Source: Silene latifolia
Lineage: Eukaryota; Streptophyta; Magnoliopsida; Caryophyllales; Caryophyllaceae
Length of the DNA stretch: 64,000 nt
NCBI RefSeq assembly: GCF_048544455.1
Contig: NC_133530.1
Location: 19,459,748 to 19,523,747, forward strand
Direction: 5' to 3'
How positions within the stretch are numbered: the stretch's first letter is position 1; each line of letters starts with the position of its first letter. The notes under the pieces are model-generated. The model did no database searches. It worked only from the letters and a program-made list of their open reading frames with translations, and had not been told where the DNA came from. The position numbers were made by a program, and so were the translations under genes. Below are positions 43,072 to 54,257 of this stretch, one piece after another.

Positions 43072-44681
43072 CTATTTTCGTATTTTATCCTCAACTCTTC
43101 TGATACTCCCTCTGTACCAATCCAAAGGTAACATGGTAAAAATTGGGGAAACCAAGAAAAGAGGGTAAAAGTTGGGGCAAAAGAGGAAAGGAAGCTTGTA
43201 GTATTGGGTTGGTGTGTGAGGCACAAGTTGATATTTACGTAAATATAAGGAGGAAATAAGGGTATTATTGTCAACATGGGGATTGTCCAATGTTGGGTCA
43301 TTACTACCTTCACCTGCTTCAGTAATGGTGCCAACAGGTTCAATGTCCCCTGTTGGTTCATTACTGGTGCCACTGGTACTTGCTTGATTTTCAGGATTCT
43401 TTGTCAAACTGTTTAGTGAATTAACTAATTCACTTATAGTGCTTGGATCACCAACATTCTGTACATATTGTATGCATTCTTTCACTAAATCAATGTTAGC
43501 ATCAAGATATTCAGGCAATAAACCTTCTGCTGCTAGTTTTGACTTATGCATATGTGGAATTGGGTAGTCTATGCCACCTTTTTTTTTCATTACTTCTAGC
43601 ATACATGCTTGCAATGTTATCCAGACGTACTTGAGCTTTAGTGCATCTTGTTCTTCATATGCCTTGATTATGTTGTTGATTAGCTCATCCAATTTGATTG
43701 CCTTTTTTTTTGTTGGAGAGATTGTATTGACCTAAAAAACCCCAAATCCAAGACATTCAAATCTGGTGAATTGGGTGTTTGATAGGCCAATTCAATCTCC
43801 CATCCATCTGATGTTGCTGTCCTTTTAAAATCAAGATCATCATTGCTAAAATGGGGACGAGCATTATCTTGTTGAATGATTATGCGTTTACTAACATTAG
43901 AAGGCCATTTAGCCTTTATAGCTGGCAACACACGATTTATTATCATGTCTTTTGTTACTTGCTTGTTTATAGACTCAATACACTTGGTTTCCATTGTTCC
44001 TGCTACTCTGTTTTTTTAGTTTCGTTGTGCTGGTATTTCAATAACAAATGGCCATATTCCTATTTTGCCATCAAAAATTAATTCACCATTTGACCCATAT
44101 AATGGTCTACCTACTGCACACATGAACTTCACATTTTCTATGAAACTCTTTGATTGTACACATCTATGTGGGTCTGTTTCACCTTTAGCCAAGTAAAACC
44201 TTGTAGTAGGTTTAGTTTTAGAAAACCATTTCTCATCCATGTGAATAATATTGCTTTGATCTTTGAAAACAATTCTTTTAGTGTGTTCATGATATACTAA
44301 ATGTTGTAGACTGAAAATTAATCTAGCAAGTTTGTTTTTATCGATCAAACCTGGTTTGAGTGCATTTGTGTGTAACCTGATTTGTTTTGACATCACCCAT
44401 CTTGAAACGGTTGATTGGCTTACACCCAAGTGCGTGGCTAATGAGTGTTGTGTTGTCCTTTCCAGTAGGTCAATTGATTTGAGCTTCTCCTCATCTAAAA
44501 TTGCTCTTCCCACTTTTTTGTTGTCTTTCTTTTTACTGCTCACATTGACTGGTAAGGATGGAGCTCTCTGTTTTTGTGCTTCCACCCATAACCTTGTTAT
44601 TGTTTTCCTGTCGACTGAAAACCTTGCTGCCACTTCATTGATAATACCATGTCTTGGTTTTCCATTTATGTTGTTATTCAA
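43072..44681 (-). pseudogene. Mariner-like transposase, broken
   Basis: Minus-strand coding resembling plant mariner-like transposases (Soymar/Vulmar type). The N-terminal helix-turn-helix region has NEVAARFSVDRKTITRLW and HLGVSQSTVSRWV. The DDE catalytic region shows IHMDEKWFSKTKPTTRFYLA (first Asp), IIIQQDNARPH (second) and TPNSPDLNVLDLGFFRSIQS (third, DD39D). An in-frame TAA near 44015 separates PAQRN from the continuation KNRVAGTMETKC, and a one-base shift in an A run near 43700 separates QSLQQKK from LDELINNIIKAYEEQ. So at least two lesions; it cannot make active transposase. The last frame runs on into the terminal repeat. Confidence 0.85.
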
Positions 44682-44840
44682 TAGTGTTTCATTTATTTTT
44701 TATCTTTCTAAGTTGGTCAGATTCTTCATTGAATGTTGGTGAATTTTTTGTTTGATAACTCTATATTTGAAAGATGTTGTTTGGATTGAAGTTAGTAAAT
44801 GAAGTCTAATAAATACACCTTCTATTTATAGACAAAAGAA
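43106..44840 (-). mobile_element. Mariner-like (DD39D) DNA transposon, decayed
   Basis: The left end CTCCCTCTGTACCAATCC follows TA (43104-43105), as for Stowaway/mariner ends in plants. It contains a minus-strand transposase and a minus-strand TATA box (CTATAAATAG, about 44827). The right terminus is not resolved; candidates are GGAGGGA words at 45301 or 45469. Its left subterminal sequence is shared with the Stowaway MITE at 28232, which may be a deletion derivative. Confidence 0.7.
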
Positions 44841-47144
44841 CTTTGCACTCTTTTGAAATTTCAGTTTTGGCGCAAATATTTCCCCGTTTGTATTTTTGCT
44901 CCATATTTCAATTTTGGTGCCAATTTTCAATCTTGGTGAGTTGGATATGTAACATTTGGACTGACAATTTGACTTTACTTGGCTTATGGAACAACTCAAA
45001 CACGTCAATCAAGATAAGTTGAAGTACGTTAATCTGAAGTCCAATTTTCTCGTTCGATATTTCAAGTTAGAGCTGTAATTTTTTTTCCCGAGTTAATGTA
45101 TTTTTATTTGTAAGTGGGCTGTAATTTTATTTCAAGGTAATGTAATTTTATTATGTAATTTAATTAGAAAATAGAATGTGTAATAATTATACTGTCATTT
45201 TATTTGTAAGAGAAACCGTCTGTATATCGCAACCGTGTAATGAAAAAACAAAGTTTCAGCTAAGTTTGGTTCATTATGGTAGGAAACGAGTTGCTGTGTA
45301 AAAAAGGAGGGAATCATTAGCATCTTCATTATCAAATTACCCCTCTTAATTATAACATCATCTCTCCTATAATCTTACCCCAACCTTTAACATTTCATTG
45401 TTTATCAATATTCCTTAATATTTGTGCCCTCCTCCAAATGGGACATTTATTAAGAATAGGAGGGAATATATGATAAATATTTGCTCAATGAAATTTAGAA
45501 CAACTATTTAATCAGCAGAGAAATTAAATCAACCAAAGAAAGTGGTGGACCCTACAAAAAAAATAACCCCTGTAAAATATGGAATCAATAGAAACTCTTC
45601 AAAGAACCTTACTTTTATACTATGAATAGATAATTAGGAAGTACATTTTTACAATATCTGACTTCCTCCTATTTAGTGTCATTGCAACATTTAATTAAAA
45701 TACTTTTGACATATAAATATATAATCAACTAATGTTATAATTTCATAAAGTAGAAAGGAGTACTTTATAATGATACATATTTTTTAAAATATGCAAACTC
45801 GTTTTATTAAATATCAGGTCACAAAAACTTTAAAGAAACGGTTTCTCAATAGCGTTATTGAGAGACCTCTAACATGGTGAGGGGGAGATAGTTATTTAAT
45901 TCTATTTTCATGTTATGTCTCCCACTAATTTAGTAGAAGACGGTCTCTCAAGAGACCTACTACTGTTTTTTTTTTTTGGAAGATGATATTTTCATTATGC
46001 TCTATGAAAAACCGTAGAATATTATGACTATTAACTCTATAAGTCATGGCTTGCTTTTTTAATGTGATATTTGAAAATTATAATAATGTACCCACCCCAA
46101 CATATTAAGTTTTTACATCTTCTTATGTACCAAAAAAAAAATATTTATGAAAAGAAACTTTTCCAAAAAAAAAAAGAAAAAGAAATATTAATACCAAGTA
46201 TACTAAGCCCAACCCATCATTAATTACTAAACCTAATTTCCTTGACATACTCCTAACTAAACACATATTTATGAAAAGAAACTTTTCCATATACACAGCC
46301 CCTTTAAAACAATCTCATATTCTCATCCTTCAAAAGGCTCTCTTTCTTGTTTCATGATTTTTTTTATTCTACAATTTTAATTTATTTCTGGTGTAGATCT
46401 CTTACTTGTTTCATGATTTTTTGATTCTACAGGTATAGTTTTTTATTGAAACTCTAGTACTAATCATCACACAATTGTTTCGTTAAGACTTACCACATGC
46501 ATTTATAAATATTTATTTAAATTGTTCAATCTAAGGTTTATTTTTTTGAACCGGATTTGTATTTAATCTGGTTATAATGATTTTGATATACTGTATTTTT
46601 TAAATGACAATTTTCCCCCCTGAATTTAAGTTATCATACCAATGTAAATTTAACCATTACTGATTTTTTTTTAAGTGGTATAAATTTTAATTACGCATTA
46701 AATTAAGGAGTACGAATTGTATTTTAAAATATTGATGTTCAGATTTACGGATATCTCAGTTCTTATTCAACAATTTATTTCGTTGTTAAAAAATTCACAA
46801 AAGAAAATAATCAGATTTACTAAATTTAAAATGGTGGGATTTTTTTTTTTTTACTGAGTATGAATCTAATAAAATGCTCTTTTTTTTTTAACAGAATACA
46901 AATTTTAATATAGAAATGTATAATATCTAATGTTAAGAATTGTATAATGTATAGTTTTAATGTATATTGTTATTAAATGTATATTGTAATGTTTTCTCAA
47001 TGAGATGAAATGCACAAGAAAGAGAGTAATTAAATTACAAAAAAAGAAGGTGGGGGTGGTACACCAAAAAAACAGTTTTCCATTCCCTAAAAAGTAGCAA
47101 CCAATGGGAGAGCTCTAAAAAATCCATCTTTTATACTATTTAGA
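44841..47144. other. AT-rich intergenic stretch, repeats but no gene
   Basis: Contains a Stowaway-like end (AATGGGACATTTATTAAGAA then GGAGGGA, 45443-45475), a GAGACGGTCTCTCAAGAGAC motif (45940), a 124-bp-spaced repeat of TTTATGAAAAGAAACTTTTC (46143, 46267), and a short duplication of TTTCATGATTTTTT with TTCTAC (46350, 46410). Confidence 0.45.
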
Positions 47145-47440
47145 TTGGTCTTGCTTCGCAACGGGCCTTCTTTATCTCTTCATTTCTTGACCTTCTTAGC
47201 ATGTCCAATTTGGCGATAATCTTATATCTTATATATTATATAAAAGTCGTCTTTCTACAAATAATTTCATAATATATCGACTTTCGGAGTAACTACTAAT
47301 AGTCCTTAAGCTAAAGGTTATTTGTCTTTTGCAAGGGTCCTATTTTGTCTAGGAAGAAATTATAATGTTTGAACATTGACAAATGCTCTTCCCATTATTT
47401 TGGCCATCACAATTTTAAGCATACTTAAGAGTTAAGACTT
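47145..47440 (+). promoter_or_regulatory. Orphan upstream module of the gene array
   Basis: Same ordered blocks as at 37620-37982 (TTCGCAACGGGCCTTCT, TCGACTTTCGGAGTAA, TTGTCTTTTGCAAGGGTCCT, AATGCTCTTCCC), but it is not followed by a gene: unrelated sequence starts at about 47440 and another, partial module begins at 47856. It is probably the trace of a lost or rearranged array member. Confidence 0.5.
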
Positions 47441-47459
47441 ACTTTTATCATTTCTCATA

Positions 47460-47760
47460 GCTTTCCTAACCTCAATCAACATATTGTTTAAAGATCCTAC
47501 ATATTTCTTATATACTTTACGTAGATAACCCTTATTTGCATTATCTATGTTATCTGCCACATTTCGAGCGCGATAAGATTCTTCAGATGCATTAAGAAAT
47601 TAATCATTAGGAGTAGACCTAGAACGAGGACTTTCCAGGTTCCTTTCATGGGTAGTCTCTAATGAATCATTGCTAGATACTTTACGTAAAAATGTTCCTT
47701 GTGAACTTAAATTTGATTGAGTTTCTTAAGTATTGTGCTTAATAATTCTTACTTGTGTTA
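47460..47760 (-). other. Coding-like remnant of unknown origin
   Basis: The minus strand gives plausible protein-like text (SYRARNVADNIDNANKGYLR, KKYVGSLNNMLIEVRKAM, SSNDSLETTHERNLESPRSR) over roughly 90 codons. It has no recognised motif and no counterpart beside the other array copies. It is a worn piece of an unidentified gene or element. Confidence 0.3.
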
Positions 47761-48069
47761 TCAAATAACCTAGCTAAGTATAAATTTTTGAAAAGTACAC
47801 CTAATTTACCCCCTCTTCTTCTAAAATGTTAATCATTCTTAACTCTTCAAAAAAAGTGATGTGTCTTTTGCAAGGGTCCTATTTTTGTCACTAGGAAGAA
47901 ATTATAACGTGTGAACAGCCGATTAGATTGACAAATGCTCTTCCCAATTCCCATGGATATGGCCATGACAATTAAAACTTTAAGCTATAATTATTCTCCT
48001 ATATTTATTTCTTTTGTTGTCTAGCTAGTATCGAAGACTTACTTGGCTCTTCCAACAATAATAGAGGGG

Positions 48070-48091
48070 ACCTGAGGAAGACATGTAACAA
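48070..48091 (+). promoter_or_regulatory. Conserved upstream motif, array copy 3
   Basis: ACCTGAGGAAGACATGT followed by AACAA, within a block (47856-48110) closely matching 40045-40240. It is now more than 5 kb from the gene because of nested insertions. Confidence 0.5.
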
Positions 48092-48767
48092 TCATTCTCC
48101 GTCTTGATCAATAATTATCTATTTTTTCTTTTTTTTTTCACAAAGAGCAACGAAATAACAATATACTCGATAACAACTAGCAAATGCTCTTTCAAAGAAA
48201 AACTTAATACAAACAGAAATATCGTAGATAACTATTACACAGTATACGTAAAGCTAGCAAAAGTCGGCCCGATTCGAAGAACTCGACCCAAAACCCGGCC
48301 TGATACAACCCAAAAATTGGGTGAATCGAAACCGACCTGACCTGATTCGAACCAACCCGATAACCGATAGCAGCCTTACTTTTTCCAGCTCGAAACCGAC
48401 CTGAATCGACCCGACCCGTGACCCGATAATTTCTCAACCTGATAGATGACCCGATAATGAACTAGAATGGTTTAAATAAAATAAAATTGACATTCATCTT
48501 AATTATTTTCACTTAAAACTACAATTAATACACCTATCGTTTGTGACATAAAATTACCATCTAATAATTTAATATATTAGATAAAATATATGCTAATAAT
48601 CTCACCCGACACTAACCTGCTAATGACCCGACCCGACTTGCCACCCATTGATGACCCGACCCGAAGATGACCCGACATGAACCGAACCGACCGAGCCCGT
48701 CATTGACCTGATACAACCCGAACCCGATATGACCCGATCCGTTTTACCCCGACCTTTAACTTACTCG

Positions 48768-49199
48768 TGTAAACACCAAAATTTTACATTTTTGGTATCT
48801 ATTTATTTTATAATATCTTTAGTATTTTAGAGATAATTATCAGAAAATAATGTGATAATATCTTAGAATATTCTAGAAGGTTTGTCTTACCCTCCAAGCT
48901 ATTTTACTATAAATGTAGACCTCTTCTCTAGGTTTGAGGAGAGCAGATGGACTAAGTTAAACGACCCCGTTTTCCTACTACCAAATAGGTAGAATTGAAT
49001 AAATCACAAAACGACCACATCATCTCCCTACGCGATTAAGTCGATAAGACCATCGTAGCACTATCAAAACCCTAGCCTTTTGAATGGAATCAAGCCGAAA
49101 ATTGTAACCCTCAATCTTTCAAAAATAACTTCTTGTTTCCATATTATTTTCGTGCCTCTTTATTGTTTATTGCAAATTTGGAAATTTTTATGGTTTACA
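48768..49199 (+). repeat. LTR of the miniature element, first copy
   Basis: Begins TGTAAACACCAAAATTTTAC and ends ATGGTTTACA. Directly after it comes ATTGGCACGCTCGATGGGG, a primer-binding-type region. Confidence 0.75.
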
Positions 49200-49328
49200 A
49201 ATTGGCACGCTCGATGGGGTAATTTTCGCTCTTCATCTCCATTTTCAAGGGATCAAATTCACTAGAAGAGGTTCGAGACCAAGTTGCAACCGACATCAAG
49301 TCTCTACAACCAGTCTCGAGGGGGCATC

Positions 49329-49756
49329 TGTAGAAATTTTACATTTTTGGTATCTATTTATTTTATAATATCTTTAGTATTTTAGAGATAATTATCAGAA
49401 AATAATGTGATAATATCTTAGAATATTCTAGAAGGTTTGCCTTACCCTCCAAACTATTTTACTATAAATATAGACCTCTTCTCTAGGTTTCAGGAGAACA
49501 GATGGATTAAGTCAAACAATCTCGTCTTCCAAATACCAAATAGGTAGGATAGAATAAGTCAATAAACGACCTCATCATCTCTCGACGAGATTACGTCGAT
49601 AAGACCATCGTAGCACTATCAAAACCCTACCCTTTTGAATGGAATCAAGATAGTCCCGAAAATTGTAGCCCTCAATCTTTCAAAAATATTCTTGTTTCCA
49701 TATTATTTTCTTGCCTCTTCATTGTTTATTGCAGGTTTGGAAATTTCTATGGTTCA
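49329..49756 (+). repeat. LTR of the miniature element, second copy
   Basis: Begins TGTAGAAATTTTACATTTTT and ends near ATGGTTCA. It is preceded by the purine-rich CTCGAGGGGGCATC. Its right edge fuses to CGTCGGGTTCACC, a primer-binding-type piece of the neighbouring element. Confidence 0.7.
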
Positions 49757-49958
49757 CGTCGGGTTCACCAAAATTTGTAACAACAAATTTTGTATTGCGA
49801 TAACTGAAATACAAAACAAGGAAACAAGTACATTTTATTAATAAATATCCTCTGATTCTAAATGTCGTAGGGGCCGGGGTACGTGTACGGGGTACACGTG
49901 AGGGGTGCACTGCAGACAACTTTAATTACTTTACGCGCAATATTGATTTGATTTCTTG
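49757..49958 (-). repeat. Partial LTR copy with adjoining primer-site sequence
   Basis: Matches 51917-52397 (without its MITE): CGTCGGGTTCACCAAAATTT, then ACTGAAATACAAAACAAGGA and ACGTGTACGGGGTACACGTG. Homology ends at about 49958, before gag-side sequence. Confidence 0.7.
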
Positions 49959-49964
49959 CGCGTC

Positions 49965-51730
49965 ACCAAAGTCGAGCCTTCATCATCATCTTCGTCTTTC
50001 TTAACTTCATTCTTCTCTTGAGGAGTCAGCTTTCCTTTTAGTGATGTTGGAGACAGCGAATGCCATGACCTTTGGATCTGTAATGCCACAGGTTCAAGAC
50101 TTCCGAACTGCAACATAACACACATCATCTTTGTTGTATAGCTAGCTCATCAGGTTGCTCAAGGACTACAGTAGTTTGATTTGTGGTTATTGTGTCATCC
50201 AAGTCAAGAATGATCTTCCCTTCCTTGGAGAGCTTCATGATCTTTTCCTTGAGTGTTAATACACTTTTCAATAGGATGACTCGCTAGCCTGTGATAACGA
50301 CAGTAATTGGGATCATTTGTCTTGTTTGCTTGCTCAGGGCGCTTGTACTCTGGCAATTGTATAACCTACTTTTCCAAGAGGTCATCGAGCATTCTGGACA
50401 AGTGAGAATCTGGGAATGGATATTTCTTAGCCTGCAACTCTTTCAATGTAGGCCTGTCTCTTTGGTAGTTGTAAGAGTATGGCTCTTTATTCTTTTCATA
50501 TTTAGGCTTTGACAAGATTTTCACAGGTGCACTGCTGGTTTCGACGACCATCGTTTCCTTCGTCGATGATTTGGAGCTCTTATCATTTTTCTTGAACTCT
50601 TTGTTTTCACTTGGCACCTTAGAAGAAGTTGGTCGAGCATTGCCATATTCTTTAATTATGATCTCCGTGTCATGGGCGCGGATAGCCAAATCTTTGAAGC
50701 TCTTCGCCATGATCTCTTTCAGGATGTAAAGAATATCCCAGTTCATCCCGTTGACGCACATTTCAACTGTTGACGCTTCACTTAATCGATCCTTGCATTC
50801 CAGACTCAGCGCACGCCATATGTTGATATAATCGACGACAGGCTCATCCTGCCATTGAGTTGTTTTTGTCAACTCGCTCATGCTGACGACGCGTCTGGTG
50901 CTATAGAATCTGTTGAGGAATTCATCTTCCATGCGACCCCGGCTGTCAATTGACTCAGAGTACAGATCTGTGTACCAGTCGAACACGATCCCTTTGAGCG
51001 AGCGCACAAACTGCTTCACCAAACGATCACCCTCTGTCCCAGCATTGTTGCATGTCTCGACGAAGTGGGCGATGTGTTGCTTTTGGTTCCCCATCCCGTC
51101 GAACTGTTGAAATTTTGGAGGCTGGTAGCCAGATGGCATGTACAAACTGTCAATCCTCTTAGTGCAAGGCTTGATGTAGCGTCCACTGCTTGTCGAGCTA
51201 TCATCTAATTAACACTTGATCATCTTGGCTATTAACTCATGTAGCTTCTCTTTAGTGAAGGCGCTGATCTCATTGTTTCGCTTTCCAATGTCATCCTCGC
51301 CAACTTCTTTATCATTGTTAACATCCTTGTCGGTCTCACCATGCTCGCTGTCGGCCTTCCTATTACGGAGTGCCACCACCTCTTTTTGGAGTTCATCAAT
51401 TTTCTTGTTCTTTTCTTCATTCTCTCCTTTATCATCTTTTCAAGGAGTTTATTCATGTTTTGGACCTGCTCCTCAAGAGTATCGCCACTTATCACCATGA
51501 CTGAAGCATCGTTAGGAGTTGTGGTTTCTTTCTTCTTTGGCGACGCCTTCGGTTAGCAAGGGGAAGCTTTTTTGTCAACCTTAACACTTCTAGTCTCCTC
51601 ACGTGAAGGAGAAAGGGAGGCCAGGAGCGTTGTAGCGGCAGCAGCTATGGAGGCGACAGAGATCTTGCGTGGCCTAGTAGGGACACTTTCAGAGCGTAGA
51701 CTGCCAGCAGCAGCGTTGACAGCAGCCTTC
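49965..51730 (-). pseudogene. Gypsy-type gag remnant
   Basis: Minus-strand coding with the retrotransposon gag domain: PPKFQQFDGMGNQKQHIAHF, LVKQFVRSLKGIVFDWYTDL, FLNRFYSTRRVVSMSELTKT and QWQDEPVVDYINIWRAL. A Lys/Ser-rich tail follows. No protease, reverse transcriptase or integrase is seen, so it is a gag-only non-autonomous element; the coding is broken. Confidence 0.72.
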
Positions 51731-51992
51731 TTCGCCATTCTTCTTATGCAGATGCCAAATGACTGCGCAGCTGAGGAGGTAACAACACTTGGGGTATCCT
51801 GCAGGATATCTGCGTGGTCTTCTTGGATGGACTGGAGGAGATGCTCTACTTGTAGACATCTTCTTGTTGTAGTAGACTTGATTAAAACGGCAGTAGAGAT
51901 GAGAGGTAGAGACTTTCACGTCGGGTTCACCAAAATTTGTAACAGCAAATTTTGTGTTGCGATAACTGAAATACAAAACAAGGAAACAAGTA

Positions 51993-52247
51993 CTCCCTCC
52001 ATTTACCTATTTTCTTCCCATTTGCTTTTTGAAGGTCAAAGTTTTCGAACTTTGACCGCAGATAAGTTGGGGAATAAAATATATAAATTTGTAAAACAAA
52101 AACATTTACACTTATTGTCAATGCATCTTTCACTTAAAAAAATCCCGACAAAAAAAAGTAACATATAGATGTAAAAAAATGCAGTCAAAGTTCCGTCTTG
52201 GAGACCGCAATAAAGCAAATGGGAAGAAAATAGATAAATGGAGGGAG
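51993..52247. mobile_element. Stowaway MITE in the LTR
   Basis: Inverted termini CTCCCTCCATTTACCTATTT and its partner AAATAGATAAATGGAGGGAG, flanked by TA. The uninterrupted target is visible in the partial LTR copy at 49830. 255 bp, no coding. Confidence 0.92.
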
Positions 52248-52598
52248 TACATTTTATTATTAAATATCAAAAGTTACGTGTACAATCTCTCTGATTCTAA
52301 ATGTCGTAGGGGGTACGTGTACGGGGTACACGTGAGAGGTGCGCTGCAGATAACTTTAATTACTCTATGCGTGATATTGATTTGATTTCTTGAGAAGGTC
52401 ATGATGACTTGAATCTCTCTTGAAAGTTTGAATTTGTGATTGAATCTTCAACGCAGGCAGTACGATTTGATGTGTTTGTTGACTGCTTGCAATGATTTTG
52501 ATAGAGAGGATTTGTAGAAACTTGTATCTTGTTCTTTCTTACTCCTTTGCAATTATAAATTTCCAACCCTTTAAATGAAGGGTTATTTCATAACAATA

Positions 52599-52933
52599 AT
52601 CCATCCTATTGGTAGTATGCAATAATCACTCCATCCTATCAATAATCCCAATTAAATCCAACATAAGCACCGTACCTTCTAATAACGAACCAGCTGATAT
52701 TTTTTTTTAGTTTATGTTGGAATATTTGATAGTTTTTGGATAACCTAGATGGTATATGTGATGTTTATGTGTAATATTTTCAAGTGATGAATCAAGTACT
52801 TGGTTTATTTGATACACATAAACATAAAAAAATATCAACTGGTTCTTTATTAGAAGGTATGGTGCTTAGGTTGAATTTAATTGGGATTATTGATAGGATG
52901 GAGTGATTATTGCAGATCACCAATAAGATGGAT
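52599..52933. repeat. Foldback (long inverted repeat) in the LTR
   Basis: AATAATCACTCCATCCTATC, AATAATCCCAATTAAATCCAA and ACCTTCTAATAACGAACCAG in the left arm return inverted in the right arm (52825-52933). Arms of about 110 bp surround a 120-bp loop. It may be a separate MITE. Confidence 0.75.
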
Positions 52934-53329
52934 TATTGCAGATCACCAATAGGAGGAGATCTCTATTTATAGAGTTTCAAACCCCCCTTGTTGGACTTTG
53001 GTGGTCACAAGCCCATTTGTGGGTTAACTTGTGAACTTGGCCCAAGTTTGCTTATTTCTGGGTTCAGTGATCCGAATAGCTTCCTTTGTAATTCGAATTG
53101 ACCCATATTATATTCAATCGGAACAAAATTAATTAAATTAAATTAAAATTTGGTATTAACGCAAAATAATTAATTTATTTTATTTATTCGGCACATTAAT
53201 AAATTTTCCGTGCCTACAACTCGAGTGAGCCGATTACCACCTCTAAACCCAAAATCAAAATAATTCACAATTGACTGAGACGGGGAGAGTAATACACTAG
53301 TACGAAGTACATTATTTCGTCATCCCGCT

Positions 53330-53337
53330 TATAAAAA
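53330..53337 (+). promoter_or_regulatory. TATA box of array copy 3
   Basis: TATAAAAA in the same TCGTCATCCCGCTTATAAAA context as copy 2, 29 bases before the first ATG. Confidence 0.65.
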
Positions 53338-53358
53338 GCCAAATGATAGGATATATTT

Positions 53359-54257
53359 ATGAAAAACCATAACAACAAACAATACCTGTATTACCAAAAT
53401 ATGAGCAATTATAGTCCAGGGCGAGCTAGCTATGAATCCGATGGTTCAGTCGATGAGTACCAGAAATCCTATGGCTCTCAAGAAGAAGAGGAAGAAGAAG
53501 AAGACTCGAACCTCCACGTAAGTTTCTATTAGAAAGCCCCATATATATCACGAATTCACGATCACAGGATCATAGATTAGCGCGTGATTCCAATGACACA
53601 ACCCAAATTTGATGTTTGGGATTAAAATATCGATACAAAGTTATTAGGACAAATTAATCGATTATTAAGATTCAAAACTCGAATCCTCTAGAGTTTATTT
53701 ACGATATAAAATACACGTGATTCTATTTACATGAACACAAACAAGCGGATGTTATTTACAGGGTATAATTTAGGTAAACAACATATTTAATTACAGCCTT
53801 TTATAAACCATTTAATGAAAAGTAAAATTCTGGATATAGTTTTCAAACAAATTTCTATAAAGCTGTAATTTTCAAAAAGTGGTTTATAAAAGGCTGTAAT
53901 TAACAATTTTCTCTTAATATTTTAATTATAATTCAATTTGTGTATTAGGGACGCGAGTACAATATTGAAAGATATGCGATACAAGGACGTCAGCCTCCGG
54001 ATGAACTCATACTTCCATTGATTTCGGATAATAAGGAGCTAAAAGATATGAACAAGAAGTTGATATATAAGGTTTCTGAATTAAAAGTCATTCAGAAAAA
54101 CTTAACTTCCAAGGTTGATGAATTAAAAGACACTTTAAGAAGTTTTTCTTTGAAAAACGATGCATTGATTCAAATGAACGAGGAATTAAGAGAGTCCGAT
54201 AGAGATTCAGAGAGGAGAATGCGAAGACTTCGTTCAATCTTGGAGCCTATGGCGTAA
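53359..54257 (+). CDS. Array gene copy 3: small acidic/coiled-coil protein
   Basis: Closest paralogue of copy 2; family unrecognised. Exon 1 is 53359-53517 (53 codons), exon 2 is 53949-54257; intron of 431 bases, phase 0 (GTAAGT, TATTAG); 155 residues. Exon 1 is almost identical to copy 2 with one more Glu in the acidic run. Exon 2 begins GREYNIERYAIQGRQPPDEL, then the coiled-coil part (ISDNKELKDMNKKLIYKVSE, LTSKVDELKDTLRSFSLKND, NEELRESDRDSERRMRRLR), ending in a more basic tail than copy 2. The frame, splice sites and TATA box are intact, but distal upstream sequence has been pushed 5 kb away by the LTR block. An alternative start at 53401 matches copy 4. Confidence 0.72.

Larger units (their letters stand above)
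48768..53218. mobile_element. Composite block of LTR retrotransposons, target duplication ACTCG
   Basis: Starts TGTAAACACC and ends TGCCTACA, flanked by perfect 5-bp ACTCG (48763-48767 and 53219-53223). Left section: a miniature element with two about 430-bp LTRs (48768-49199 and 49329-49756) around only about 130 bases. Right section: a minus-strand Gypsy-type element with gag and a long LTR (51938-53218), plus a partial LTR copy at 49757-49958. The two outer ends belong to different LTR types, so this is a recombinant or nested fossil. All coding is broken and pol is absent. Confidence 0.7.
51938..53218 (-). repeat. Long LTR of the minus-strand Gypsy-type element
   Basis: In plus orientation it begins TGTAACAGCAAATTTTG and ends CCGTGCCTACA. 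The internal side carries TTCACGTCGGGTTCACC, in reverse a primer-binding-type GGTGAACCCGACGTG. It contains a Stowaway MITE (51993-52247) and a foldback (52599-52933). Confidence 0.65.
48249..53245. mobile_element. hAT-type element rich in GACCCGA, split by LTR elements
   Basis: Left part 48249-48767 and right part 53219-53245 are homologous to 40564-41072 in copy 2. The join would read ACTCGAGTGAGCC as in copy 2 (41047), so the intervening 48768-53218 is a later insertion at ACTCG. Confidence 0.7.

Noticed and set aside
45840-45960. Bounded element with GAGACGG ends
   Set aside because: GAGAGACC/GGTCTCTC pieces are inverted, but no consistent target duplication or second complete copy was found.
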